DNA from: VAZQ01 sp963721005
GTDB taxonomy: Bacteria > Pseudomonadota > Alphaproteobacteria > Rhizobiales > Xanthobacteraceae
DNA length: 64,000 bases
Direction of reading: 5' to 3'
Assembly (NCBI GenBank): GCA_963721005.1
Contig: CAVRHR010000005.1
Span: 1,674,001 to 1,738,000 of the forward strand
A program made the position numbers and the translations under genes. This document shows positions 17,416 to 27,128 of this stretch, in pieces (within the stretch, counting starts at the first letter, position 1; each line of letters starts with the position of its first letter). The notes under the pieces are model-generated. The model was not told the DNA's origin. It ran no database searches and was given only the letters and a program-made list of their open reading frames with translations.

Positions 17416-19461
17416 ATGCGCCTGCATCCAAGCGTACGGGCTCGACTGACGCGCCGCGCACCAGCCTCTCTCGCCGTCGTCGGGGCCGCCCTCCTGGGCT
17501 GCGCGCCAGCCGCGCAGGCGCGCGTGACGCAGATCGTGATCAAGACCGTGGAATCCCCGACCTTCGCGGGCAAGACTTTCGGGGCAGTCGGCGCCTATGA
17601 GCGGATCAGCGGACAGGTCGTCGGCGAGGTCGATCCGAACGATCGGCGCAACGCCATCATCGTCGATATCGGCCTTGCGCCCCGGAATCCGAACGGCACC
17701 GTGACTTATTCGACTGATTTCCAGATCCTGCGGCCGATCGACCGCGCCAAGGGCAACCGCCGGATGCTCTACGAGATCACCAACCGCGGCCGCACCAATG
17801 CGCTCGAGATGCTCAACGACAGCCCGACCGGCAACGACGTCGACACCTCCGGTGAAGCCGGCAACGGCTTCCTGATGCGCCAGGGCTATGTGCTCCTGGA
17901 AAGCGGCTGGGACGTTCCGGCGCCCGGCGGCAAGTCGTTCGCGGTCACCGTCCCGGTCGCCAAGAATGCGGACGGCTCGCCGATCACCGGCCCCTCTACC
18001 GAGGAGTTCGTCATCGACAAGGGCCAGACGCCGGCAAGGCAGAGGCTCAACTATCCGGCCGCCAGCCCCGATAAGTCGAAGGCGAGCCTGACGGTGCGCA
18101 AGAACTACGCCGACACACCGATCCCGGTGCCCGAGTCGGATTGGGACTATGCGGATGCCAAGCTCAATGCGGTCAAGCTGACCTCGGGCAATTTCGGCGG
18201 GCCCGGCTCGTTCGGTCCGACCGCGCTCTACGAGTTCACCTATATCGCGCGCGACCCGACCGTGGTGGGCCTGGGCTTCGCGGCGATCCGCGATCTCGCG
18301 ACCTTCCTGCGCAGCGCCAAGGCGGACGACCAGGGCGTGGCCAATCCGCTCGCCGGCGACGTGCAATTCATCTACACGTTCTGCTCGTCGCAGCCGTGCC
18401 GCACCATGCACGACTTCGTGCAGCTCGGCTTCAACGAAACCGAGGGCACCGCCCCCGCCAAGACCTTCGACGGCATCCTGAACTGGAAGGCCGGCGGCAG
18501 CGGCATCTTCATGAACTACCGCTTCGGCCAGCCGGTGCGCACCCACCGCCAGCATATCGCGCGCTGGACGCCCGAATATCAGTTCCCGTTCGCGGACCAG
18601 AAGGCGACCGATGCGGTCACCGGCAAGACCGACTACCGACTGCGCCGCTGCGAGGAGAGCAAGACCTGCCCGAAGATTTTCGAGGCCAACTCAGCCAACG
18701 AATATTGGGCGAAGGCGGCCTCGATGATGCAGACCGACAGCCAGGGACACGACCTGCCCGGCGGGCTCGACAATGTGCGCTATTACCTATTGGCGAGCTT
18801 CCCGCACGGGGCCGGCAACGGCCGCGGGATTTGCGCGCAGACCAGAAACCCGCTGCGCCCCAACGAGGCGCTGCGCGCGCTCCTGGTCGATCTCGACGCC
18901 TGGGTGACCGAGGGCGAGGCGCCGCCCGCCGACCGCATGCCGCGCGTCGCCGACGGCACGCTCGCGCCGCCGCTGCCGCAGGCCGGCATGGGCTTCCCGC
19001 AAATTCCCGGCGTGGTCTACAACGGCGTCCACCATACCGGCGATCTGTTCGACTTCGGCCCGAACGCCGACAAGGGCATTCTGTCGGTGCTGCCCCCCAA
19101 GCTGCTGGGCTCGCCCTATCCGGTGCTGGTTCCCAAGACCGACGCGGACGGCAACGATATCGCCGGCATTCGCATGCCGGAGGTCAGCGTGCCGCTCGCG
19201 ACCTATACGGGCTGGGCCTTGCGCGCCGACGGGCTCGATGGCTGCGATGCCGCCGGCCAGCAGATCGCGTTGCGCAAGACCAAGGCCGAGCGGCTGGCGG
19301 CCGGCGATCCGCGCCCCTCGCTCGAGGAGCGCTATGCGGATCACGCCGCCTATGTAGGCCAGGTGACCCGCGCCGCCCAGGAGCTCAAGACACAACGCCT
19401 GCTGCTGGACGAGGACGTCGCCGCCAAGATCGCAGCCGCGCAGGCCGCCAGCGTTCCATGA
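17416..19461 (+). CDS. Secreted alpha/beta-hydrolase-domain protein (Abhydrolase_10 family)
   Basis: A 681-residue exported protein; signal peptide near residues 14-36 (ends AQA-RVTQ). It matches the large alpha/beta hydrolase domain family by VGAYERISGQVVGEVDP, RMLYEITNRGR, QGYVLLESGWD, FIYTFCSSQPCRTMHDFVQ (the Ser/His stretch), PEYQFPFADQ and a C-terminal EERYADHAAYVGQV. Enzymatic substrate for this family is mostly unknown. It is divergent from the IorAB genes, and a palindromic repeat lies just after its stop. Start ATG at 17416 follows GGAGGAGA. Confidence 0.88.
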   Translation: MRLHPSVRARLTRRAPASLAVVGAALLGCAPAAQARVTQIVIKTVESPTFAGKTFGAVGAYERISGQVVGEVDPNDRRNAIIVDIGLAPRNPNGTVTYSTDFQILRPIDRAKGNRRMLYEITNRGRTNALEMLNDSPTGNDVDTSGEAGNGFLMRQGYVLLESGWDVPAPGGKSFAVTVPVAKNADGSPITGPSTEEFVIDKGQTPARQRLNYPAASPDKSKASLTVRKNYADTPIPVPESDWDYADAKLNAVKLTSGNFGGPGSFGPTALYEFTYIARDPTVVGLGFAAIRDLATFLRSAKADDQGVANPLAGDVQFIYTFCSSQPCRTMHDFVQLGFNETEGTAPAKTFDGILNWKAGGSGIFMNYRFGQPVRTHRQHIARWTPEYQFPFADQKATDAVTGKTDYRLRRCEESKTCPKIFEANSANEYWAKAASMMQTDSQGHDLPGGLDNVRYYLLASFPHGAGNGRGICAQTRNPLRPNEALRALLVDLDAWVTEGEAPPADRMPRVADGTLAPPLPQAGMGFPQIPGVVYNGVHHTGDLFDFGPNADKGILSVLPPKLLGSPYPVLVPKTDADGNDIAGIRMPEVSVPLATYTGWALRADGLDGCDAAGQQIALRKTKAERLAAGDPRPSLEERYADHAAYVGQVTRAAQELKTQRLLLDEDVAAKIAAAQAASVP

Positions 19462-19468
19462 GGGTTGG

Positions 19469-19593
19469 GGTCGTCCCTACGAAGGCAGGGACCCATACGC
19501 CGTGCCCTCTCGATCGACTGCGGCGTCTGGGTCCCGGCTCCGCGGCCGCCATTGGCGCGTACACGCGCAAGTAGCAGCCTTGGCCGGGACGAC
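19469..19593. repeat. Dispersed palindromic intergenic repeat, copy 2 (inverted relative to copy 1)
   Basis: The sequence matches the reverse complement of 2391-2494 with about 30 extra bases near its right side. It keeps the nested GGGACCCATACGCCG / GGCGTCTGGGTCCC arms and ends GTCGTCCC...GGGACGAC. It lies between convergent hydrolase genes and may help terminate both. Confidence 0.85.
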
Positions 19594-19625
19594 TCCGAGG
19601 TCGGCTCGCTTGTCTTGAATGGGAA

Positions 19626-20585
19626 CTACTTCCCCTTCGCTATGAACTCCAGAATCTGATCGCTCAGCTGCGTGTCGGCGGTGTTGATCGCGTAGCTTTC
19701 AGACATGTGGCTGTGGTGCGGCAGCACGATCGCGCGAATGCAGCCGCGCTTGCTCTTGCACATGGTGTCCTTGAGCAGGTTGAACTGCTGCTCCATCGCG
19801 GGCGGATCGAGCTCGGCCGACGAGATCATGAACGGCGTGGCGCTGTCGACGAGGCCCGGCAGAGCCGAGCGTTCGGCATAGTGCGACGGGTCGCCGAAAT
19901 AGGCGGTGCGACCTTCGCTCGGCTCGTCCTTGCTGAGATCATAGGCCCCGGAGGAGAAGATCGCGCCGGCAAGTCCGCTGCCTTTCGGCCCATGAAATTC
20001 CTTGTGCCCCACATAGGTCGCCACATGGGTGGCGCCGGCCGAATGGCCCATCAGGAATATCCGGCCCGGATCGCCCCCATAGGTCTTGATATTGTCGGCG
20101 ACGAAGCGGACCGCGGCTCCCATATCCTCCCCCGCCGCCGGCCACGGATCTTTCGGCGCCAACCGATATTCAACGTTGACGCCGACCATGCCGTGGCGCG
20201 CCGCCCACAGCATGACGTTGTCGTAGAACGGGCTGCCCGCCCGGCGCTTCTCGCCCCGGATATAGGCGCCACCGTGCACGAACATGAGAACCGGCCGCGC
20301 ATTGCCGGCACCCGTGGCCGAGCCGTCCGCCGCGAACACGTCGAGCAGATTGCGCTCCGACGGGCCGTACTTGACGTCGCGCACGACCTTGACGGCGGCA
20401 TAGGGCTCGTTCTCCTGCAGCGGCGCGTAGATGGTCGCGGTGGCGTTCGGATCTACCACGCGGCCGAGCGCGGCGATCCTGGCGGCGATGTCGGGCGGCA
20501 TTTGCGCCAGGGCGGGCGCGGCCGCGAAGGCACACGCGCCCGCAAACGCCGCGACCGCGAAACGTCGGCGGATCAGGTGTGACAT
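19626..20585 (-). CDS. Secreted alpha/beta hydrolase (esterase/lipase, HGG type)
   Basis: A 319-residue enzyme. Start ATG at 20585 is preceded by GGAGGAAG; signal peptide ends ALA-Q near residue 28. Oxyanion block LMFVHGGAYIRG, nucleophile elbow GHSAGA near residue 183, and a late acid/His region (SAELDPPAME, LPHHSHMSES). It resembles hormone-sensitive-lipase-like or feruloyl-type esterases; substrate unknown. It lies 80 bases downstream of the four-gene membrane operon on the same strand but does not look functionally tied to it. Confidence 0.9.
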   Translation of the reverse strand: MSHLIRRRFAVAAFAGACAFAAAPALAQMPPDIAARIAALGRVVDPNATATIYAPLQENEPYAAVKVVRDVKYGPSERNLLDVFAADGSATGAGNARPVLMFVHGGAYIRGEKRRAGSPFYDNVMLWAARHGMVGVNVEYRLAPKDPWPAAGEDMGAAVRFVADNIKTYGGDPGRIFLMGHSAGATHVATYVGHKEFHGPKGSGLAGAIFSSGAYDLSKDEPSEGRTAYFGDPSHYAERSALPGLVDSATPFMISSAELDPPAMEQQFNLLKDTMCKSKRGCIRAIVLPHHSHMSESYAINTADTQLSDQILEFIAKGK

Positions 20586-20665
20586 ATGACTTCCTCCCAA
20601 TGTGATTTTCTGGTCGAGGCGACGCCGTTAGGGAACGCGCCTCCGGGTGGAGGCGCCCGCGCCGG

Positions 20666-21704
20666 TCAAGTGGATTTTCGCATTCTTATCTCGATCCGTC
20701 GACGCTCCCGCACGTCGCCGCGGGAATCCCAGCGGGTGATCCGGCCGTCGGTGCCGATCAGCTGAGCGGCGGAGAGCGGCAGGATGCGAAAATTGTGCAG
20801 GCGCGGATCGGCTGACAATCGCTCCACTACCGAGAGCGCGCGCGCGAGCCCGAGGCCGGCATTGTCGGCCCATTGCAGGACGCCCGCCCCGCTGGTACCC
20901 GCCGTCACCGCGGCCAGCGCCCGATCGAGATTTCGAGCCGCGGACATTCACCGCCTGCTCGTCGGTGTGCCCGATCACCTCGATGACGTCGACGTCGTAG
21001 GAATCGGCGATCTCGAGCAGCCGGTCGACCACCACGGTGCGCAGCTCGGTCGCGAAGCTCGGCGTCAGCTCCGCGCTGCCGGTCGCGAAATAATATCCGC
21101 CGGCCTCGCTCAGGTTGACGATCGGCGGCCAGTTGTGGCCCTTGCGGCTGTCCTCCGTCAGCCTGGCGGCCAGCCCTTGGTCGAGGAGGGCAACGATCTC
21201 CTGCGGGGTCGGATCGCCGAGCTTCTTGTCGGCCGCCCAGGCATCAATGGCGGCGGCGAGCGCCGCGCTTCTGGCAATCTTGTCGGGATCGATACCTTGG
21301 CTCAGCAGCGTGCGCCATTTGGCGGCATCCTCGCGCTCCTCCTGCAGCAACGCCTGCGGCACATTCTGCTGCTCCACATGCGCGTCGTCGTTGCTCTCCA
21401 CCAGCTTACGCCAGAAATCGTCGACCTCGCGCTGCGAGGCGAGCTTGGCGGCCCGTTCCAGCAACTCCGCCAGCTGCCGATTCCTGCGGACGGCCGCCAG
21501 CGCCGCCTCGTCGGCGGCCGCCGCCGTCTCGGCCTGCCGCAAGCGCAGCAGCGCATCGTCCCGCTTGGCGCGCTCGCTCGACAACGACACCCCGACCGCG
21601 ATCAGCAGGCAGAATACCAGCAGCAGCATGATCTCGGCCATGGTCAGGCCGAGCACCAGGCCCTGACGATAGGATGCGGTCTGGCGGCCGATGAGATCGG
21701 ACAT
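20666..21704 (-). pseudogene. MotB/ZorB-like OmpA-domain membrane protein (one frameshift)
   Basis: Last gene of the four-gene operon, about 345 residues once a frameshift near 20945 is bridged. One N-terminal membrane helix (LVLGLTMAEIMLLLVFCLLI) carries an acidic residue (Glu) where MotB/ZorB proteins have the proton-binding Asp. A coiled coil (about 40-110) leads to an OmpA/MotB C-terminal domain: YYFATGSAELTP, IEVIGHTDEQ, then, in the shifted frame, ARALSVVERL and RRRIEIRM. Such domains bind peptidoglycan. Start ATG at 21704 overlaps the previous stop (TAATG). The frameshift breaks the domain right after GHTDEQAV and could be a sequencing error. Confidence 0.8.
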
Positions 21705-23021
21705 TACTCGATGGACTCCCATTCCGGCCGCTTGTGCGGGCTGCGCAGGTCGTCGACGATTCCGGAGATCCGCTCGGCGGCGAGCGCGAGCGTCCGTGCC
21801 CTGGCCTCGATCGCCGGCAGCGCCTCGCTCAGCTGATCGGTCCGCACCGCCATCTCCACGCCGGACTTGATCAGGACATCGGTGAAGGTCTGCATGGTCG
21901 CGTCGGCCTTCTCCAGCATGAAGGTCAGCCCCTCGGTGCAGGCCTGCTGGCTCGCCTTGATCTCGTTCAGCACCTCCGAGGTGGCTTTGATCATGGCGGC
22001 GGCCCATTCCAGCGCCGCGCGGTTGGCGACCGCGGTGGTGTCGAAATCCTGCCGCAGCGCGGTGACCAGATCGATCGAGCGCTCGGCCGCGGTGTTGGCG
22101 ATCGCCAGCGCGTCGGTCACCGACTTGGCCTGGGCGTCGGAATGGGCGCCGATCCGCTCGGCAGCCTGCGCCAGCGCCTGCATCACCGGATCGAGGCGGA
22201 CCTCGAAGACGCGCTCCGGCGCCTGCATGGAATGCAGCCGCGCCGCGACCTCCTCGAGCGCTTCCGAGATCGCGCCGACGCGGCTCGACAGCCTTTCGGT
22301 CTCGGCCGACAGCTGCTGCACGTTGACCCCGAGGCTCTGGCTCATGCTCCGGCTCACCGCCCCGCTGGCGTCACCCAGCTGGAGCGCCACCGCCTCGACC
22401 GGCGCCGACAGCTTGGCGGTGACCTCCTCCAGGCTGGCGAGCAGCTTGGCGACGATGTCGTCGAACCGTTCCGTCATATGGCCGAAGGAATCGGCAGCCG
22501 CCTGCTGCGCATTGCGGCGGAAATATCCGAACTCGACGACGCTGCTGTCGAGCTCGCGGCGCACCCGGCGCGCCGCCTCGGCCAATTCGAGCCGCATGCG
22601 CTGCTCGACCTCGACCGGATCGCGGCGCATCTGGTTGAAGATCACCCGCAAGCCGATGCCCGCGATGGTCGAGCCGATCGCGATGCCGAAATTCTGCACG
22701 ATCTCCTCGGCGGCGCGGGAGGCGGAGAACTGATAAAGCGAGACTTCCGAGACTCGTGAGCGTGAACAAAAAGCCCATATAGTAGATATTGTCGCCCGAT
22801 TGATCGTCGCGCAGCCGCAGGCCGCGCGCCAGATTGATGAGCAGCGCATAGGCGATCATGGTGCCGACCGGGACGAAGGTGACGTAGAACGGCTCGACGC
22901 CCCCGAGCTTGGCCGTGAGGATGTAGATGCATCCGGCGGCCACGAACGTCATGAACACCACGACATTGCCGCCGGAGGAGGCACGCTCGGCTTCGTTCAA
23001 TGGCCCGGTGTCGCGCGCCAC
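21704..23021 (-). pseudogene. MotA/TolQ/ZorA-like proton-channel protein with long coiled-coil tail (one frameshift)
   Basis: Third gene of the operon, about 438 residues after bridging a frameshift near 22750. The N-terminal part has three to four membrane segments (VVVFMTFVAAGCIYILTAKL; FVPVGTMIAYALLINLARG; IYYMGFLFTLTS), then IAIGSTIAGIGLRVIF, the Ser/Thr-Gly-rich channel helix typical of MotA/TolQ/ExbB. The remaining 300 residues are a heptad-rich cytoplasmic tail, the architecture of ZorA of Zorya. GTG start at 23021 lies one base after the preceding stop. No zorC, zorD or zorE is present. The 5' part has a near-tandem AGTCTCG repeat at the frameshift site. Confidence 0.78.
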
Positions 23022-23022
23022 G

Positions 23023-23880
23023 TCAGCCCACCCCTTGCAGCTTGCTCGCCTGCTTCAGGCGGCCGTTGTTGTCGCGCACCCAGTCCGCCCAGAACTTGAT
23101 GTGGTCGGCCGAATTGATCGGCTTCCCGGTCTGCCGCTGGATGTAATAGACGAGCACGTCGGCGCCGTGCAGGTCGGTCTGCACCTTCTTGTAGGCGCGC
23201 GAGGCCTTGAAGCGGTTGAACGAGAGGTCGCCGCTGTATTGCGAATAATCCGGTCCGTGCTGCATCATGTCGGAGATCACGACCAGCGATTTCGGAACCT
23301 GCTCGACGGCCCGCCCGGTGAACCGCTCGACCGCGATCCGCTGGATGGTTTCCATGATCGGGGAGGTCTTGCCCGGCAGGGCGTGGAAGCCCTCCTCCAG
23401 CGCCCCGTCGAGCGGAGCGCGGAAGCCCTCCAGCCAGCGTTGCCGGGCCAGCCGCGGATTGGCGGTGTACTCGCTGAGCCCGCTGCCGTCGCCCGGGTTG
23501 CACCGCGAGAAGATCGATTTGCCGCCGGGGGTCTTCGGGTCGAGCAGCCTGATCTCCAAAAGCTCGTAGGCCGGCAGCGTCTCCGCCATGTCGGTGAGGA
23601 CGGTCCTGATCTCGCGCTTGGCGATCTCCGGGATCTCGTCGGTGGCGTCGAGCAGCACCACCGCGACCGCGCGCGGCCCGTCCACCGGACACAGCGTCGA
23701 TTGATCGAGCGTGGGCGGGCGCGCCACCGTGGCATACACATAGGCGCCGGCCGCCAGCACGCCCAGCGCCAGCACCGTCAACGCACCGCCGAGCAGGTGC
23801 TTGGGCAACTCGCCCGGATTGCTGCTACGCCGCCTTGGCGCTCGCCGCGACAACGGCCTTCTCCTCGACGAAATTGTCAA
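23023..23880 (-). CDS. Membrane-anchored von Willebrand factor A-like protein of the four-gene operon
   Basis: A 285-residue protein with one membrane helix (GGALTVLALGVLAAGAYVY, about 31-49) and a periplasmic domain. The fold looks vWA-like: first strand AVAVVLLDATDEI (in place of a DxSxS MIDAS), a helix, and a later strand SLVVISDMMQHG. The MIDAS residues are not canonical, so metal binding is doubtful. Start ATG at 23880 overlaps the upstream gene by 56 bases; a later TTG (before PKHLLGG) would remove most of this. Tight overlap on both sides argues that its product works in one complex with the channel proteins. Confidence 0.75.
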   Translation of the reverse strand: MTISSRRRPLSRRAPRRRSSNPGELPKHLLGGALTVLALGVLAAGAYVYATVARPPTLDQSTLCPVDGPRAVAVVLLDATDEIPEIAKREIRTVLTDMAETLPAYELLEIRLLDPKTPGGKSIFSRCNPGDGSGLSEYTANPRLARQRWLEGFRAPLDGALEEGFHALPGKTSPIMETIQRIAVERFTGRAVEQVPKSLVVISDMMQHGPDYSQYSGDLSFNRFKASRAYKKVQTDLHGADVLVYYIQRQTGKPINSADHIKFWADWVRDNNGRLKQASKLQGVG

Positions 23881-25337
23881 TCTCGCGGTAGCTCGCGAAT
23901 GCCCGCTCGAACTCGCTGTGAATGGCCTCGATCTGCCCGACCAGGACGCCCTGCGATTCCGCGATCGAGCGCCGCAGATCGTCGCGCGTGGAGGTCTCCA
24001 GCAGATCCTGCTCGATGGGGAACTTCTCCAGCATATACGACACCGCGAACCGGCCCGGCGGCGGCGTCTTGCGCAACCCCCTATTGGCTTCCCGGTAGAC
24101 CGAGAGCAGCGCGTTCACGACCCGGTCGAGATGCGATTGATGGGCCGAGAACAGGCGCGCCACGCGGGCCCGGCTCTCGAGAATGGAATCGTGCTCGGAA
24201 CGCCGAATCGACAGATCGCGGTTGGCCTCCTCGAGAATCTCGATCGCCTCGTCGCGAATCTCGAGCAGGCCCGCGATCAGGTCGTTCTTGCGCCTGATAT
24301 AGGCGTCATGGGCGCCGGCGCGGCGCTTCTCCAGGCTGGCATAGCCCGGATAGGGATCGAAGATGAGGAACGAATCCGCGAACGCGATCAACGAGCACAG
24401 CACGCCGAGGCCGAACAACAGCCAGGATTTCAGATCGACGAGGGCGAGCGGCGTGGTGCGCAGGCGCAGCAGCACCTCGCGGCCGGCGTCGGCGATCATC
24501 GCCGCCGACACTTCGCGGTAGTGGGCGAGCGAGAGGTTGATGGCGACCAGCAGCGCCAGATAGCAAAGCAGGGAGAAGAGCCCGAACGCCTTGCGCAGCA
24601 CGTTGCGGTGGTTGAGCTCGCGGACGCCGACGACCGCGATCAGAAAGCTCACCCCGATATTGAGCAGCGCGAAGGTGAAGGCTTCGGCGGCGCCGCCCAG
24701 GTAGCCGAGGTCGCTGCCCTTGGCCAGGAAGAAGCCGTTGAGGAACACCTCGAACACGAACAGGATAAGCAGGATGCCGACCTTGATGGTGAGATTTCCG
24801 CCCGATGCCCAATGCGCGGTTCGGGTGAGCTTGTGGCGGCGGCGGAAGTCATCGCTTTCGAGCTCGAGGTCGCGCAGGTGCCGGCGCAGGCCGTGCAATG
24901 CGTCGCGGCCTTGCGCCGCCTCGGCGCGAAACTCGCTCACCGCCGCGGGCGCGGCTTGCCGGATGGTGCCGAACCGGCCCTCGAAGTCGAGACCGGTGAG
25001 CCGCTCCTTGTAGGTACGAACCTCGTCGAGCAGCGTGCTGTGGGCGGCGTTCTTCTCCGCCTCCACGCGCTCGACGATCGCATTCTCGATATCGTCCAGG
25101 GCGAGCGAGTCGGAGGCCGGCTCCTCGCGCGCACCGCGTTCGGCGCCGTTCTGCGCCAGCTTCAGATCGGCGGCGAGCTTGTCGGTGTTCAGGGCCGGGA
25201 AGACGTCGAGCGAAGCCCGATAATCGTGTTGCTCCCGCTTGAGGCCATTGACGAGGCGATTGAGCGCGGACTTTGGTCTTGATTCCATCATTCGACTGGC
25301 CGAGCTCGGCCTCCAATCCCGCGACACCACTAAGCAA
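23825..25337 (-). pseudogene. Four-TM coiled-coil protein, first gene of the operon (one frameshift)
   Basis: Not a family I can name. About 500 residues after joining two frames near 25270 (GIKTK in one frame, SALNRLVNGL in the next). A cytoplasmic coiled-coil N-terminal half is followed by four membrane segments between about residues 185 and 320 (VGILLILFVFEVFLNGFFL; LLNIGVSFLIAVVGV; LLCYLALLVAINLSL; LLFGLGVLCSLIAFA) and another long coiled coil. The likely start is TTG 25337 or upstream. The second gene overlaps its 3' end. The layout suggests a membrane platform or length-measuring tether for the MotA/MotB-like pair. Confidence 0.7.
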
Positions 25338-25769
25338 CGCGATATGCCCGGCATCGCATATATGGCTCGAGCCGAGCTTCTCAACGGACGTGCCGACCCT
25401 CCCGGGCTGCCGGCAGAGCGGCCGAAACCCGATCGCTCGGCCGCCGGCTCGTTTCGGATGGCTCGCGACGCGCGATCAGGCCATCCCATGCAGGCTCGCC
25501 AGCGCCCGGCAATTCCCGCAACCGTAGAATCGGGCCCGCGCCCTCATATGTCCAGAGAAACCAGCCGGTCGCTTCGCCGATCCACCGGCCGAAGCGTGAC
25601 CTGTCCGTGCCCGGTTCCGGTGCCGGAACGCCAGCAAAGTCAACGCATTGTGGCCTGATTGTGGCGAATCCCCTGCAGGGCTACTCTGGTACCGGGCACC
25701 GTAACGGTGTTGAGGGCGCCGGGCGGGGCTACTCGTGGCTTCGACCGACGTTGCAGGGAGCGGTTCGTT

Positions 25770-25842
25770 CGTAGGGGCGACCCTTGTGGTCGCCCGTCGG
25801 GCCAATCCCGCGGCGAGGGCGGGCACAAGGCCCGCCCCTACG
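25770..25842. repeat. Palindromic intergenic repeat of a second type
   Basis: Inverted ends CGTAGGGGCG (25770-25779) and CGCCCCTACG (25833-25842) enclose a partly symmetric centre (GACCCTTGTGGTCGCCCG). It is unrelated to the repeat at 2.4 and 19.5 kb. It lies downstream of the Bug gene at 25880. Confidence 0.8.
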
Positions 25843-25879
25843 CACAGCGCCTTCTCTGCAATTTCGAAGACGCCCCGGA

Positions 25880-26923
25880 TTAACGGGCCTTGGCGAGAAT
25901 ATCCTGCACCCGCTTGCGCTGCGCCGGGCTGATATTGCTCACCACGTCCTGCGCATTCTTGCGGGTGGTGGCGGCGTCCAGGTAGTCGATATAGCGCTGG
26001 CTCTTCTCGCCCTCGGCGATCAGCGCCGGCTCGTTCAGGGTCTGCTTGACCGCGGCCTGCAGATAGGCGAGCCGGCCGGCGGACATGCCAGGCGGCACCA
26101 GCAGGATGCGGCCGAGATCCTCGAGCTTGCCTCGGAACTCGAACAGCCATTGCTGATCGGGCGTCAGCGGGACCGCTTCGAAGATGGTCGGAGCATCCGG
26201 AAAGAAGCGCGACTTCACCCGCCCCATCGCGGCGACGACGTGCTGCTGCCCGCTCGCCACGTAATTGTTGGCCGATGTGTCGGAGACGTAGATCGCGTCC
26301 ATCTCGCCCTGGGTGACCGCCAAGGCGGCCTGGTTGCTGCCCGCGTAGCCCAGCACCACGTGGCAGTCGAGATTGAGCGCCTCGCAGGTGAAGGCGGCGC
26401 CGTCGGACAGGCCGTCGGCCGGCCCGCTGGCGGCCCAATTCATCCTCTTGCCGAGCTTCATCGCGTCCTGCGGCGTCTTGATCGGGGAGCCGGGGCCTAC
26501 CAGCCACATCCACGGGGAGGCGCTGACGGTGCCGAGATAGCCGAGCTGTCCGAGATCGAAGCGGACGCCGGCCTGCTCGGTGAGCTGGGACAGCGCCGCG
26601 CCGGTGCCGTTGACGATCATCATGGTGAGCCCGTCCGGGGCGGCCGAGTAGATGCGGTTGAGCGCCACCAGCCCGCCGGCGCCCGGCTGGTTCTCGACCA
26701 CGACGCTCGCTCCCAGCACCCGGGAGAGGTGGGGCGCGATCATGCGGGCATAGGCGTCGTAGCCGCCGCCTGGGCCGTAGCCCACCACCAGCCTGACGGT
26801 CTTGCCGCCGAAAAAAGCCCGCTCCGTATCCTGCGCGCGTACTGAGGACGCGCCGAGCGCCAGCGCCAGTGCTACCGAAAGCGCGCGTGTCAGCCGCGTC
26901 CCGAAACCAACCATTCTTGGCAT
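25880..26923 (-). CDS. Bug/TctC-family periplasmic receptor (divergent member)
   Basis: A 347-residue protein. Start ATG at 26923 follows GGAGG at seven bases; signal peptide ends VRAQ near residue 26. Blocks: VRLVVGYGPGGGYDAYARM, VVVENQPGAGGLVALN and LVPPGMSAGRLAYLQ. It belongs to the longer, more divergent Bug branch with an extra Cys pair in FTCEALNLDCHVV. No TctAB partner is adjacent. The frame extends upstream to 27037 without family similarity. Confidence 0.88.
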   Translation of the reverse strand: MPRMVGFGTRLTRALSVALALALGASSVRAQDTERAFFGGKTVRLVVGYGPGGGYDAYARMIAPHLSRVLGASVVVENQPGAGGLVALNRIYSAAPDGLTMMIVNGTGAALSQLTEQAGVRFDLGQLGYLGTVSASPWMWLVGPGSPIKTPQDAMKLGKRMNWAASGPADGLSDGAAFTCEALNLDCHVVLGYAGSNQAALAVTQGEMDAIYVSDTSANNYVASGQQHVVAAMGRVKSRFFPDAPTIFEAVPLTPDQQWLFEFRGKLEDLGRILLVPPGMSAGRLAYLQAAVKQTLNEPALIAEGEKSQRYIDYLDAATTRKNAQDVVSNISPAQRKRVQDILAKAR

Positions 26924-27128
26924 TACCGGCCTCCGCGCCCCTGGCCCTGCCGCCCGTCCGGCGAAGCTTAGGCGCAATCGAGCCCCAATTCCATCAGCCC
27001 CGGCCACCAACAAATGCAAGCGACACCAAATAGCCACGCGCCCGACGGATGCTGGTCAGTAGCCGGCAAATTGCCGGCATATTTCTTGCTTCGAATCATT
27101 GACGATAAGCTGTGCTCAGGGGGACACC

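Noticed and set aside
20628..25489. Complete Zorya system
   Set aside because: ZorA/ZorB-like genes are present, but no zorC, zorD or zorE; the two upstream genes belong to a different set.
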